A DNA stretch of 64,000 bases from Prostheceraeus crozeri (Eukaryota; Platyhelminthes; Polycladida; Euryleptidae), in NCBI GenBank assembly GCA_907163375.1, contig CAJQUW010015655.1, positions 242,657 through 306,656 on the forward strand, given 5' to 3'. Below the pieces are notes generated by a model that was not told the origin of the DNA, searched no databases, and saw only the letters and a program-made list of their open reading frames with translations. Position 1 is the stretch's first letter. The number at the start of each line of letters is the position of its first letter. Position numbers and translations under genes: made by a program. This document shows positions 1 through 11,402 of the stretch, one piece after another.

Positions 1-223
1 GAACTTATCTTTAACCGCAATGCTACTTGAATCTGTCAAAGGAATGCCAAATGAATCCTTGAAGGTGGTGTTGGTGCACGGCAGCAATGTCATCGATGGA
101 AAAAAGAGATGGTGTTTAATTAACGAACAGCACTGAGGCCATCAAGTTGAAGCCTATTTCGCTCATAAGGACAGTAAGGCGACCCGGATTTTTGGCTCTT
201 CTTATGAAGTATTCGAGTATTCT

Positions 224-754
224 CGTCTGCCGAGTTCCAGTTAGTTCATCTTCTTGTCAGACACAATCAAAGAAAAACATGTAAATCCAATGGGACGCAG
301 ATTACAGTTTTTGGTAAAAAGAAATTGTCTATGTTTTCGCTTGTTAACTCAAAAGTACTATGCCCAGAGTCATAATTTTTGGTGTGGAATGTATTCAGGT
401 CATTTCCTATGATGTGCATGTGCTATTATCATGCTTCTGATCGGCAATGTATGTGAGAATGTGGTTGACTGTGGATAAAGTTGCGCAAAGTGTTTGTGTT
501 TGCCGGCATTACGAGGCCCGCCAAATCTAATTGTGTCTAGCTTTATGGACAGGAGTGCATGAACATGAAAGGAAGTGGCCTGAAGACATTCCATGTCGAA
601 GATTATGACTCTAGACTTAATACTTTTGAGTTAACAAGCGAAAACATAGACTATTTCTTTTAACCAAAAACTGTAATCTGCGTCCCATTGGATTTACGTG
701 TTTTTCATTGAACCTGTCTGACAAGAAGAGTAACTCACTAGAACTCGGCAGACG
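224..754. mobile_element. Foldback / long-TIR non-autonomous DNA element
   Basis: The two ends are inverted copies of each other over roughly 150 bases. The left end starts CGTCTGCCGAGTTC and the right end finishes with its reverse complement. Both arms contain the same stretch beginning TAAATCCAATGGGACGCAG, followed by a match around GCTTGTTAACTCAAAAGTA. A spacer of about 220 bases without similarity separates the arms. No transposase is encoded. The structure fits a MITE or foldback element. A target-site duplication is not obvious, so the superfamily is left open. Confidence 0.75.
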
Positions 755-3712
755 CACCGATTCGTTGTAGGCATAGGGTGTACATCATTCTGTGGAAGTG
801 GTTTCAGTCTCGTTCCTTGCAGAAACTCGTTCTGGCTGCCGGACTATGAAATTTGTCAACTGTATCACTTTGAGATGAGGTTAAACAATCGATAGACGAT
901 TTGCAAGTGACATTTCTCTGGAGTTTTGGCAACGAGACTAGAGTGAACATTTAGTTTAGCTTTTGATTTAGTGACTTCATTTTTCAAATACATGTTTTGC
1001 CAGTTTTCGTTTTCCTTGCTTTAATGAATCCAAATGTAGCTTGCAAGAATACCAAGCTATACTTACTGCTCAATAGTGTTCAATTTTCTTACCGATGGTA
1101 GAAACTACATACTGTCTACATAGGTCTACATATGGTCTACAGGTGTCTACATATGGTCTACATAGGTCTAAAGGCACGCAATCATGGAATCAATAATCAG
1201 CTTTTTGGAATGATTTTAAAGCGATTGTATTCAAATAACACAATCGACATTTTCATTAAGGATGGTTACTCGCAAGTGCGAGAAACGATATAAATATATT
1301 TATATATCTAGTTATTAGGGGATTTAGAAACTCGGTTTCAGCTCTGTCGGTGAGGCAGCAGATGAGAATCAGAAATTTGCACAATACTGTCCTGTGATGT
1401 CTGCTGGCGAGCACGAAGGAGCATGAAAATGGGAGGATGACCCAAGACGATTAAAGCCCAAATGAACACTGTATTTGAAAAATTTAAGCTTCCTTCAGAA
1501 CGCATGCCATCTGATTTCTGCGGTTCATCTCAAACTTATTTAATTTGGGTCTATGGATGAATTTGTTCTTATTGCTCTTGCACTCTTGTACCAAGTACAA
1601 CAGTTCAACATGTTAATCATTGCTACATCTTGTTGTTTTTATAGATTTCAGAGGCCATTTCATTTAATTCAATTGGGTTTGAATAATGCGTATAAATACT
1701 TTGACGGATGATTATGTGAAATATTGTCATTTGATTCAGAGGGAACTTGTGATTTTAGTGTTTTTTGATGCCTTACACGTAGGATATACCATTGGATAAT
1801 AATCTCAATTCTTCAACATGCCTATTTATTCTTAGATCTCATCACTTGATGTTTTCTTTACAGGGTGGCGGCCAGATTTCAAGCTTCAAATTCGCGGGCG
1901 ATTCCCGGGCTTTTTCATCGAATTTCCACGCTATTTTTATATTTACCAGATATGTCTCCAATTATATCGTTCAAAATTATACGGACACTTCTTTAATCTG
2001 TTTTTATCAAAAAATTTGAGATATTTCCTGCTTTAATTTTCATACCAAATTTTGAAGTGAACAATGTTTGACTCAGTTTAACACTCAGTTTTCTGAAATT
2101 TTGAATTCTGTGAGCGGTGGTTCTCATTACATGCTACAATTGCACATAACATATTACTTATGACATTATATCATGAACTCAACTTTCTCTCAGTGGCCTC
2201 CTCAGCAAGTGAACTACGCAAAGGATCTAAATGATTTGATATCGATAGAAAAATTCAGTTCCTTAGCTTTCCACCGATCAAAAAAATACTTCATTTTCAT
2301 CATCTGATTCAACAAACTATGAACTTGTGTTTAGCCGATTTTTCAGACTTAAATTTCCAAACATGATAAGTTGAAGCAACTAACTGCATTTCGGAACGCG
2401 ACATTTTGAACTGCGGCGTATTCATGCCATGATAGAAAGCCGTGATATCAAGATGCACATGTTAACACAAAGGCACAATGACACCAATTTACTAAGACGT
2501 ATCGGCAAAAGAAACCAGGAAAACTGCCACAATGGGCGAAGACCGTGAGCGCCTGAAGAATTCCTAATTATCATCTTTTCTATTAGCTTGCGTAGAAACA
2601 ATGAGCGCCTGTAATTGATGTTTATTGAAATAAACTCATAACATGCCGAAAAATAAAATGTTAATTCAATGAATTGAGAATACATAGCTTTTGATATTAT
2701 CACGCTTCGAAAGGCAATTTCCTGCTTCAACCTTGAATGCATAAAAGTTGAAGTCTGAAAAGCTGACTAAAATCAAAAATTATATGAATCAGTTAATGAA
2801 AATAAATATTTTGTGATCATTCGAAAGTGCGAAAAAAGAACACTTCTATCATTCGCTGTAAAATCATTCAGATCTCATAAGTAGCTCACGGCATACAAAC
2901 CACTAAATGAAGGTCTGGTCCTCTGTGCTTGTTTTAAAAAAATGGTTAGCCGGGTAAGTGTGTGATTGAATGTGTAGGAATAATTAAGTTAATTTGAAAA
3001 ACATTTATGGTTCTGATTACTTTCAAAAGCAATATATAGGCTTAGTAAAAAGTAAATAGTCACATTTGAAAATCGGCTCAGCCGTGAAACTAATTGTACC
3101 ACAGTCTTCTTGAATTCTTTACACGGTCAGTTTGAATTTCCCATGAATTACACAGTCATGGTTTTTACTCAGTTATTTTACATTTATTTAACATTTTACA
3201 TTATTTGTCTTTTCACTTTTCATCACCTTACTTTAGTTTTCAGTTTTTAGCCTTGATTAAAACAAGCTGACTAAGATTCTTCGTGAAGCAATGAAAAGAT
3301 CATTCGGTCCACATCAAAAAATGACTGCATGAGAACATAGGCCTTAAATGACATGATATTCACTGAATAAGTACAGCGATAACAGCCGAGCACAGAAAGT
3401 TATTTTAAAATCCATTTTCCCTTTCAGATGATACTCGTAACAGTGAAAAATGAAATTCCCACAAATACAACACAGCAAGCATGAGTAGCAAACGTCAAAC
3501 TGTTTTTCGAATGAATACAAGACCATTCACGTATGATAGACAAAACCAACATGCAGACTTTCCTTTCCAGCTTTCGACTTTTTACTCTACAACCTGCGAC
3601 CCAAATCAACCTCGAAAATGTCCGAATCACACAATTCTATTGAAGAACGACAACGGAGAAATTTGCAGATTCAAAGTAAGAAAACATCGAGGGAACTTCT
3701 CATCCTATTTCC
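755..3712. other. Gene-free stretch
   Basis: I see no convincing coding region. All open frames are short and lack domain-like composition. Near 1,861 there is a CAGGGTGGCGGCCAG start followed by CCCGGGC-rich sequence, reminiscent of a hAT terminus, but no matching right end was found. A small minisatellite at 1,113-1,170 is listed separately. Confidence 0.5.
1113..1170. repeat. Minisatellite, about 20-base unit
   Basis: The words GTCTACATAGG and GTCTACATATGG alternate about four times in under 60 bases. This is a short imperfect tandem repeat with no other feature attached. Confidence 0.7.
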
Positions 3713-4310
3713 TCACAAACTTTTCCATCCATTCGCAGCTCCCAGTTCCACATTCTGGTCAGTATGCAATATAAGCTTGCACAAACCAGTTTCAGCATGA
3801 TAATAAAAGCCAACACACCAGTCATATTCTTCTCCTGAGCATTCTACAGCGCAATGTTTGACATTCTTCACATTAGGAACATCACGTGTACATCCTCCTC
3901 CTCCTCCCGCATAATCATCAGGAGCAGAGAAAACAGCAACCGGAACCGGTCGAAAATTGTGTGATCGCTCAGTTTCCCATGTGGACCTCAATCCTTCCCT
4001 TGACTGGCACATGTGGATCGGTGAAATCTGCAATGTTATGCCCCCTGGCTCTTCGCCAAGCCATGTGAGCCTGCTTGAGCTCGGTGTGACCTTGCCGTTG
4101 GTCCATCTGCAACCATAGTGACTTCTATTTCTCTCATTGAGCTTATCGGTCAGACCGATGTAGTAAAGATAAACTACCAATTTTTGGTAATTCAGATTGA
4201 TGGCATTTTGACCTGCTACCAATTCTCCAATGAATGCACCACAGAATCGCAGAGTCGCACCAGCGGCTGAATTTGTTTCTGGGGTTCCAGAAAAGACAAA
4301 CGCTGCTCTT
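3713..4310 (-). pseudogene. C-type lectin-like domain plus PAN/apple domain, frame-broken
   Basis: The minus strand encodes the second half of a C-type lectin-like domain. It reads FCGAFIGELVAGQNAINLNY, then YYIGLTDKLNE, WTNGK and W..GEEPGG, in the order usual for CTLDs. After it comes a glycine run and a cysteine-rich PAN/apple-like segment (CTRDVP, HCAVEC, WCVGFYY, GLCKLI) that ends at a natural stop. Between the two domains the typical continuation (HNIADFTDPH, VHMGN) lies in a neighbouring frame, and the frame returns before the PAN part. Two indels are therefore needed; one falls in a run of G. No signal peptide is visible and the first half of the lectin fold is missing, so upstream exons may lie at higher coordinates. 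Such proteins are normally secreted carbohydrate-binding or adhesive factors. It is either a decayed gene or an exon carrying assembly indels. Confidence 0.6.
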
Positions 4311-6324
4311 GAGTGAGAATGGACTTACATTTAATATATTGAAAATGGAAATTAAGAGGACGACAAATTCGATGAAAACGCATAACAACGACATTTTGCG
4401 GGCAATCGACCAACAACTGCAGGTGTCTGGAGAAATATGTATTTTATAAGTAGATGCTGTGCTCTGTATTTGGCAAGACTCCAAGAACAACTTTCTGTTA
4501 CGAAGTACCGCAAAAACAACACAAAATGTGCAGAAATCTTCTCGATAGCGGTTAATGTAGATGCATTAACGTCAGTAAGGTGTCTCCTTCTATTGCTACT
4601 TCTTCATCATAGCGACCGCACGCCTTGATGATTAGACGATCACTTTGTCAAAGCTTTGAAAGAGTTCTGGAAGTTCTGTTGTGGCAATGTTGCTGTGCAA
4701 TAGCTGCCAGCATTTTTAAAACAAAGGTCAATAAAACCAGGAAATTTAATTCCCATTGACAATTTAAAGCATCTGCAAGGAATGAGGCTTGAAATAAGAC
4801 TCACAAAATGATGTGCGTCTTATTGCTATTACAAATTTGCACGTCTGCGAGTGTTACACGTTGCCTTGTCTGGCCAGACAAACATGCACATTCAAGGGAA
4901 AACACATTGATGTTGCGGTAAAATTACATTTTCCATGTTTTCCTTGATTAAATGGCAAGTATTAAGTCTAGAGCAGTGGTGGGCAACCAAGTTGGGGAAG
5001 TGAGCCACCAATTTTGAAAGGCAGTATCATAGGCTTGAAATTCATTTATTCCGCAATTTATTCCGGTTGCTGCACAGTATACCTGTTGGCGTGCGTGCGG
5101 TCAATAGATGCGATGCATGCGGCGAATGCCTTGCTTAAAATCTGTAAGTCAGCCACTTTTATCTTTCCTAAGTTTAATGATACTTTGGACTCTGAATCTC
5201 GGATGAAACCAATGGAAAACGATCTCATTTAGGGGAATCACATCCTAAAGAGCTGTAACAACGGTGAGGAATCGCCGAATTCACTGGTGCTATCTATTTG
5301 CATTCATTAACTCGCAGTCTGTGCACGCTGCCTTCTCGCGAAGGTCCTATTCAAAAGGCTGTGAAATGAAATGTTGGGTGCATTCGGCGGAGTTATCCAT
5401 GGAATTCTAGATATTAACACCTGGAATGATCACTTCCCAAATTTCTTCCTTTCGCTTTGCGATTCGAGGCCCATAACGTATCGAAGCAGCGGAGGGATTT
5501 CCTCACCGTTGCTTGCAATGGCCGCCGGGTAGCCGCACTCTGGTCTGTATACAGGTAAGGAGTGGAAGCTGTATTGATGATTCATCAAATGTTTCCCTCA
5601 AATTACATCATCTGTGAGCATTAACCAGAAAATTGGTTTCGACTCAAAACAGCCGTCGCATATTTTGTAAAGTGGTTGAAAATCTCTTTTTATACAACAA
5701 CATTGAGGCATTCGGTCGAACCATGTGTACAAATGGGCACGATCTTGTTTTTGAAATGTCCAATCGTCTGTATAATTGCTTTTTGAAAACTATACAAATC
5801 GAATCTCAGAAAGAGATTTGAAGGCCAAATCAAACGCAAAGTGTTCCAAGTTTTCGAATCACTAAAAGCATTATTTTGAAATGCATTTGTTTTTAGTTCT
5901 TCATGATTTTGTTATTGCTGTTATTGCTGACCCTATATCAAACAAATAAATACAATGTGCCAATGTATCTATCAACAATAAGATATACATGCAGCAATAG
6001 TTGTATGCATAAGATAGGAAAAGGCACTGGACGATTAACTAATCGGACAGAAACAATCATTTCACGCGCGTCCGCCTAATGGCCTTTCATCGTAGCGCGT
6101 CAAAAGGAGTGATCATTCTAGGTGCAATTATCTAGAATTCCATGAGTTATTGCATCCCTCACTTTAGGGAAAATTATTGTGATCTGACATCAGACCATTC
6201 TCTGTATCAGACTGACTGAGTGACGTGTGTTAAATTAATCATCCATCATCGTTTTATGGGAGAAATGAACAAAATGGAGGCTGGCTAACAATTAATGTAG
6301 ATATAATTTATCCCCTTTTTTACT
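4311..6324. other. Non-coding stretch with repeat remnants
   Basis: No reliable gene was recognised. At 4,974 the sequence CAGTGGTGGGCAACC is a typical hAT left terminus, but its right end was not found. An inverted pair at 5,396/6,152 is listed separately. The open frames here are short and look random. Confidence 0.4.
5396..6152. repeat. Inverted repeat pair, possible decayed MITE
   Basis: ATGGAATTCTAGATA followed by CACCTGGAATGATCACT near 5,399-5,437 is matched in inverted orientation by AGTGATCATTCTAGGTGCA and TATCTAGAATTCCAT near 6,111-6,152. The arms are about 38 bases with a few mismatches. No transposase frame lies between them. This is compatible with an old DNA element; target duplications were not resolved. 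Confidence 0.5.
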
Positions 6325-7318
6325 CGATCCTGTAGGCGTACAACCTGTCTTGACGAATTTGTAAATGGTCGATTGCCACGGGTTGCTCCTACTCGTTGGA
6401 GTTATAACGCTCGACTGGTCCATGCGGTAAAAGAACACAGATCAGATTTGATAAACCTATATTAACACATTTATGAAAATCCATGTAATTGGGATGATTT
6501 TGTAACCAATGATGCTCGCGGCTTCTTGTGGAAATTGAAATCTTTCCAATTCATATTTCTTTTGGAATTGTTTTCGGAGTTGTTTGCATTTACTGATGTT
6601 TTGTACAATTTGTATTACAGAGGAAGTCACTTGATATTAGTTACTGTCAAAAGAAAGTTAATGAATGTATTGATTTTTTTCGAGAAACAAGGGATAAGTG
6701 CAAGGTAATTTTCAATGCTGCAAAAAGCAAATATGAGGATGACTTTGTTGCATTTTGTCACACAGCGATCCTGCTGAGCAAGTTGAGAAGCATAACGCTT
6801 TGTTTATTGAAATTGTTCATAGCTTGACTGAACAAATGTTGGTGAGATTTGCTGACTTCGCAAACTTCGGTTTTTTCGACCTACTGTGAAAATTTCCCTC
6901 AAGCTTAGTTCGATGAGTTGAAGAAAAATTATGGTAGTTCTTTTGATACTACCAGATTGCGCAATGAATTATCAGTTTTGTTAAAAAGCGGCGAATTTCG
7001 TTCGTATGATGTATAAGAATTGCATTTTTATCAGTGCAGGCAAAATCTGGACACTACACTGCCTGAAACTTACAAATTCACTAAACTTGGATTGACATTT
7101 CCAAGCACTAAAAAATCCTGTGAACGATCTTTTTCTGCTTTGCGAAGACTAAACTGCTTCACCAGAACACCACAAGGTGAAGAGCGACTGTCAGCATTTG
7201 CTGTAATATCCATCGAGAAAAATTTATTGATACAAATGAGACAAGAAAGTCATTTCAGTGTCAGCGATAACTTCGTAAAAATGACAAGGAGGATGGACTT
7301 CATTTTTAAGTGATTTGA
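6325..7318 (+). pseudogene. hAT-family transposase remnant (ZMYM1-like), frame-broken
   Basis: The plus strand encodes successive blocks of a hAT transposase of the kind also found in zinc finger MYM-type 1 proteins. A block with RVAPTRWSYNARLVHAV and then FQFIFLLELFSELFAFTDVL is followed, one frame over, by RKSLDISYCQKKVNECIDFF. Last comes the C-terminal dimerisation segment, with FPSTKKSCERSFSALRRLN and GEERLSAFAVISIEKN. The last motif (CERSFSALRR...ERLS) is the diagnostic part. At least one frameshift near 6,620 and several in-frame stops break it, and the N-terminal zinc finger and part of the RNase H-like core are missing. It is a dead DNA transposon fragment. Terminal repeats were not identified. 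The next element, a LINE, starts within about 75 bases. Confidence 0.8.
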
Positions 7319-7440
7319 TGATATTAAGTACAAGAGGTTCATTAGAAGAAATAGTTTTTCTACAATTTCAATAGCAACCAACATGGAATCATGAATTACC
7401 CGGAATAACCCGGAAGCTTATAGATCATCTGATTTTCGGT

Positions 7441-9099
7441 TTGGATTCCTTAAAACAAAAGCATGAGTCCATTGGCATCATCATAGCTGGGGATTTTAAT
7501 CGTGCTAATGTCAAACTTTTGACATCCTCGTACGCATTAAAACAATTGGTTGATACTCCAACGCGCAATGATGCTATTTTGGATTTGTTTCTCACGAATA
7601 TGCCAGATATGTATTCAAGAGTTGAAGTGCTACCACCCATCGCAACGTCAGATCGCAATGTCATTCTTGCAATACCTATTTTCAAACGATCTTCATTGGT
7701 GCCAAAATATAGAATGAAACGATGTCAAACTCGTAGTAACAAAATCAAGTTTGTGAATGCTCTTAGTCAAATAAATTGGAATCTTGTTTACCTGGTTGAC
7801 AGCTGTGAAACGAAGTATGGGATCATTTTTTCTATTTTGTCATATTTGATGGATGACTATCTTCCATGGGTCAGTACAAAAATTCCGGCTGGATCAAAAC
7901 CATGGGTTACGGAATACTTTGTACAGACAGTAGAGCTACGAAATAAGCATTGGTGTGACGGCAATATGGTACTTTACTCCCACTATAAGAAAAAGACGGA
8001 AGAAATTCGAAAAACATTAAAAGCCAACTATGTGAGACAACATTTGAACAAGGTTGAAGCCTCAAAAGAATGGTGGACTGGATTGAAATCAATTATATGT
8101 CAGAACAGTAAATATGCTAACAACAAAGTTAATGGTTTTATTCAGAACAATTTCGATGGTGATGTCTCAACTTTTATCAAATCCATCAACAATTTTTTTG
8201 TATCTGTTGCCAAAGACATCCAACCATTCAACGAGAATATTTTTCACAGCAGATATGCTTATGTTCCTGATTGCTTCTTACCAACTGTTTTAGATATTGA
8301 AAACATGCCAAGCGGCATCAAGGTAACGAAGTGTTTGGGTCCTGATGGGATCCCTAACTGGATATGGAAGGATTGCTGCAAGATACTGTCTGGTCCTATC
8401 GCGTCCGTTGTATGTTCATCCATAAGAGAAGGAGTATGGCCTGCGATGTGGAAGAGCTCTGATGTTACAATCTTGAGCAAAACTGCAAGACCAAAATCTT
8501 TGGAATCTGACTTCAGACCTATCAGCCTTACATGTGTTGTAAGCAAAGCTGTAGCCGAATCAATTATGATCAAATCGATTCTCTACTATGTCGGTGAGAA
8601 AGTAGATCAAAATCAATATGGTGGCGTCAAAGGAGATTCCACAACAAATGCAATGCTCACTTTGATGGATGACCTGCTTAGAAATGCCGATGATGGTCTA
8701 ATCAGCAGACTATTGTTGATAGACTTTTCAAAAGCTTTCGATAGAATTGACCACAACATTCTGATCATCAAACTTCTCAATTTAGAAATCCCAGTGTGGT
8801 TATGTAAATGGATATCTGGTTTTCTTACTGCACGAACACAGAGAGTAAAATACCAAGATCAATATTCTGAATGGAGGACAGTATCTGCTGGCATTCCGCA
8901 AGGTACAAAACTCGGCCCCCTGTCTTTCATTTTAATGATCAATGATCTATCTGCAAATGTAAAATACGTTGATGACTGTACAATTTATGAATCTTTGGAA
9001 AATTCTCAATGTTCCGTTTTACAATCACGAATGGATGATATAGTGCAATGGACGAAGAACAACAATATGAAACTAAATTCCAAGAAAAATATGAAATGA
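7441..9099 (+). CDS. LINE ORF2 fragment: endonuclease end plus reverse transcriptase
   Basis: This 552-codon frame is open upstream of the listed TTG and has no natural start. Residues about 15-90 hold the end of the endonuclease (IIIAGDFNRANV, LVDTPTRNDAILDLF, PPIATSDRNVI). RT signatures follow: DFRPISLTCVVSKAVAESI, QYGGVKGDSTTNAM, LLIDFSKAFDRIDHN, AGIPQGTKLGPLSFILMIND and the catalytic KYVDDCTIYE, where YVDD is the active-site box. The spacing is normal for CR1/Jockey-group ORF2. The protein would nick target DNA and copy element RNA in the nucleus. It stops shortly after the catalytic box, so the thumb and C-terminal part are cut off. Confidence in the family assignment is high; the clade is less certain. 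Confidence 0.85.
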   Translation: MDSLKQKHESIGIIIAGDFNRANVKLLTSSYALKQLVDTPTRNDAILDLFLTNMPDMYSRVEVLPPIATSDRNVILAIPIFKRSSLVPKYRMKRCQTRSNKIKFVNALSQINWNLVYLVDSCETKYGIIFSILSYLMDDYLPWVSTKIPAGSKPWVTEYFVQTVELRNKHWCDGNMVLYSHYKKKTEEIRKTLKANYVRQHLNKVEASKEWWTGLKSIICQNSKYANNKVNGFIQNNFDGDVSTFIKSINNFFVSVAKDIQPFNENIFHSRYAYVPDCFLPTVLDIENMPSGIKVTKCLGPDGIPNWIWKDCCKILSGPIASVVCSSIREGVWPAMWKSSDVTILSKTARPKSLESDFRPISLTCVVSKAVAESIMIKSILYYVGEKVDQNQYGGVKGDSTTNAMLTLMDDLLRNADDGLISRLLLIDFSKAFDRIDHNILIIKLLNLEIPVWLCKWISGFLTARTQRVKYQDQYSEWRTVSAGIPQGTKLGPLSFILMINDLSANVKYVDDCTIYESLENSQCSVLQSRMDDIVQWTKNNNMKLNSKKNMK

Positions 9100-9253
9100 G
9101 AGTTAGCTTCAAAAAGAAACAGAGATCATGGGATTCAATCACCATCAATGATGAAATACTTACTCCTGTTTAGAAAGCAAAAATTCTCGGCTTCATAATC
9201 AACCAAAATTTGTCCTGGACTGATCACATTGAAAAATTGTAAAGACAGCACAA

Positions 9254-9553
9254 ATGAGAATGCATTTTATAAGTGAAATGATGCGATGTGGACTTCATAA
9301 TGAGGATATTATACGGTATTTATGTGCTTGTGTCCGAAGCATCCTCGAATATGGTGCTCCAGTGTGGCACTTCGGAATCACCAAAGCTCAATCAATTGCT
9401 ATTGAATCTGTTCAAAGACGACTGATAAGAATGATGGAACACATCCCATATGATTATCATGATTATGATTATGACCGTCTTCTGCAAAAATATTCACTGG
9501 AAACACTTAGTTCACGACGTATCTGTCACGAACATCTGTCGGAATTATTTTAA
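9254..9553 (+). pseudogene. LINE ORF2 C-terminal segment, detached
   Basis: A 99-codon frame encodes the post-RT region. It includes LCACVRSILEYGAPVWHFG and AQSIAIESVQRRLIRMME, matching the usual LINE sequence VRSxLEYGxPVW followed by IExVQRR. It continues the element broken after 9,099 and is separated from it by stops and a frameshift. It has no start of its own and would not be made as a separate protein. Confidence 0.75.
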
Positions 9554-9787
9554 CAATTTGCCAAAAGCTTTGAGTGAAAGAATTTCACATCGTCCCCAAA
9601 AAACAGAAATATTGAGACGTAAAGCAAATATCATCTTTTGTAACACCAACAGGTATAAAAACCCTTTCTTGCCATCTGCAGTACAGAACTTCTCGCAATT
9701 GATATTTAGTGTGTATACATGTATATCTTCTCCTTTTCACTTTTTTGTAAAATGACCAGCTTCTGCTGTCTAGTATTGAATAAGCAT

Positions 9788-9809
9788 ATTATTATTATTA
9801 TTATTATTG
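9788..9809 (+). repeat. (ATT)n LINE tail
   Basis: About seven ATT units directly follow the LINE 3' untranslated region. This marks the 3' end of the retrotransposon inserted here. Confidence 0.8.
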
Positions 9810-11204
9810 TAAAAGTTCACGATAATATAAGCTAAATTAAAGCACTTTCAATGTCCAATATAATTAATGCTATAATATGCACAGACAATACGCCAATATA
9901 CCAAATGTATGTAAAATCAAGTTTCGATTCTGCGGACCGCATGCCCATCGATTTGTAGCATTGCACGTCACTGATACATAGTGGTCGCATTACATAAAAA
10001 ATACTACACACAAATGTACACAGAAGCATTGCACACAACAGCATTGTACACAACTAATTCGTCTAATATTATCGAGTGATTTACTTTCTACGATTCCTGT
10101 CAGAATATAAGAGCGAATAGGCCTATAACGAATCATGGAAGCTTTCCTTTGTGTAACTAAACGGCCATTTGACTTTTTTGGTGACATAACTGACATTACC
10201 TTATTTTATCGAGAAAACGACGGTCTGCAAGTGCAGTGCAGCTATCTGTTTGAAAGCCGTTCAAGATAAAACTGATTGTGCTACCATATTTTTGGCATGA
10301 AATGTCTTCTAATAATTTCTGCACAATAGATACAAGATTCAGATTACAGATTCAGATTTCGACAAATAATTTTTTGCCCGATGCATTTGCTCATAAACTA
10401 TCGGACAAGAGTGACACCAGCATGGCCGTGAAACTTCTCATTACCAACCTGTGTAGACCGGCATTGTTATGACCGTGCAACTTCTCATGACTTGCCTACA
10501 TATGGCCTGTATAGGCCTATAGAAAAATGTGCCTAGGAGGATTTCGGTGGGGATTTTTCTGGTCAACGTAGGTGCTGTCAGGAATGTCTCTGTCAATTTT
10601 CAGCTCGGTACAAATTATTTCTAGGCTTGGCCACTTTTTGAGCTATTTCGACTTAACTACATCAACGGTAGATTCATAAAATATCCTAACAGTTCTCATC
10701 AAATACAATCGCATCAAATGTACTAAGAAACAAATGAATGAACAACAGTTTTAAGTCTGCGGCGGTGTCAATTTTGTCACTTCGTTGAAAGCTCCTTTGA
10801 CTATCGCACATGTGTGGTTCACATGAGTAGGCCTCTGGTTTGGAACCGGTCGAGTCTGTGTGATCCGGGCTAGGCCCTACGGTCGATGTTGTTAGAACCG
10901 GCCGGGGCTAGGCAGGCGTCTCTGCAGCCTGCTTGCAGCAGGTCAACATAGATATCATTCGATTTCTAGATTTCTATATAGCATAGGTGCGGTAGGTCTA
11001 TCGTTACTCCGGATATAAGCAAGCGCTCCTGATGAAGCGAAGAGATACTGATTTTTATCAATTTTAATTTCCATGTAATTTATTCTTTAATCAGGTACTT
11101 ATGCAATAATTCGAACCTTGATAATAAATTTGCAAGCTTATGGAAAAAATTGAGCATTGATTGATACGCGCAATAATATAAATAAATGAACCTTGTTTAT
11201 ACTC
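9810..11204. other. Gene-free stretch
   Basis: I see no gene. The region around 10,850-10,930 is locally GC-rich, with GGAACCGGTCGAGT and AACCGGCCGGGGCTAGG, but no motif was recognised. Confidence 0.4.
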
Positions 11205-11402
11205 GGAAGCACATCAGGGACGGAGCCTTTCTTCCATGTGTCGAGTTGTTATTTATGGCACTCTCATTCTTTTTGTGCTGAGTGTTCAGCAAGAATACAG
11301 AGTGTACCTATTATAAAAGTCTTAGGGTTGACGCGACCAAGGTCTGAACCAAGGTCCCCGGACGCAGAGCGAACACTCTACCACAAGGCCACAGTGCCGG
11401 TA
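11205..11402 (-). mobile_element. tRNA-derived SINE
   Basis: On the minus strand a tRNA-like head shows an A-box-like TGGCCTTGTGGTAGAGTG and, about 45 bases on, a B-box-like GGTTCAGACC. These are spaced as in an RNA polymerase III internal promoter. The body continues with ACACTCAGCACAAAA and GAGTGCCATAAATAAC, a layout common in invertebrate tRNA-SINEs. The arrangement and lack of any ORF support a SINE rather than a functional tRNA, since the cloverleaf stems do not pair well. Confidence 0.6.

Larger units (their letters stand above)
7390..9809 (+). mobile_element. 5'-truncated LINE (non-LTR retrotransposon, CR1/Jockey-like)
   Basis: The element contains the C-terminal part of an apurinic-type endonuclease, a full reverse transcriptase and the post-RT region. 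It ends in an (ATT)n run at about 9,788-9,809, the kind of short microsatellite tail used by CR1/L2-like LINEs. The 5' half (ORF1 and most of the endonuclease) is absent, as expected from 5' truncation during reverse transcription. A few stops and frameshifts after 9,097 indicate a non-functional but not very old copy. Confidence 0.85.

Noticed and set aside
3886-4068. Plus-strand frame over the CTLD/PAN gene
   Set aside because: Opposite-strand shadow of the lectin/PAN coding sequence.
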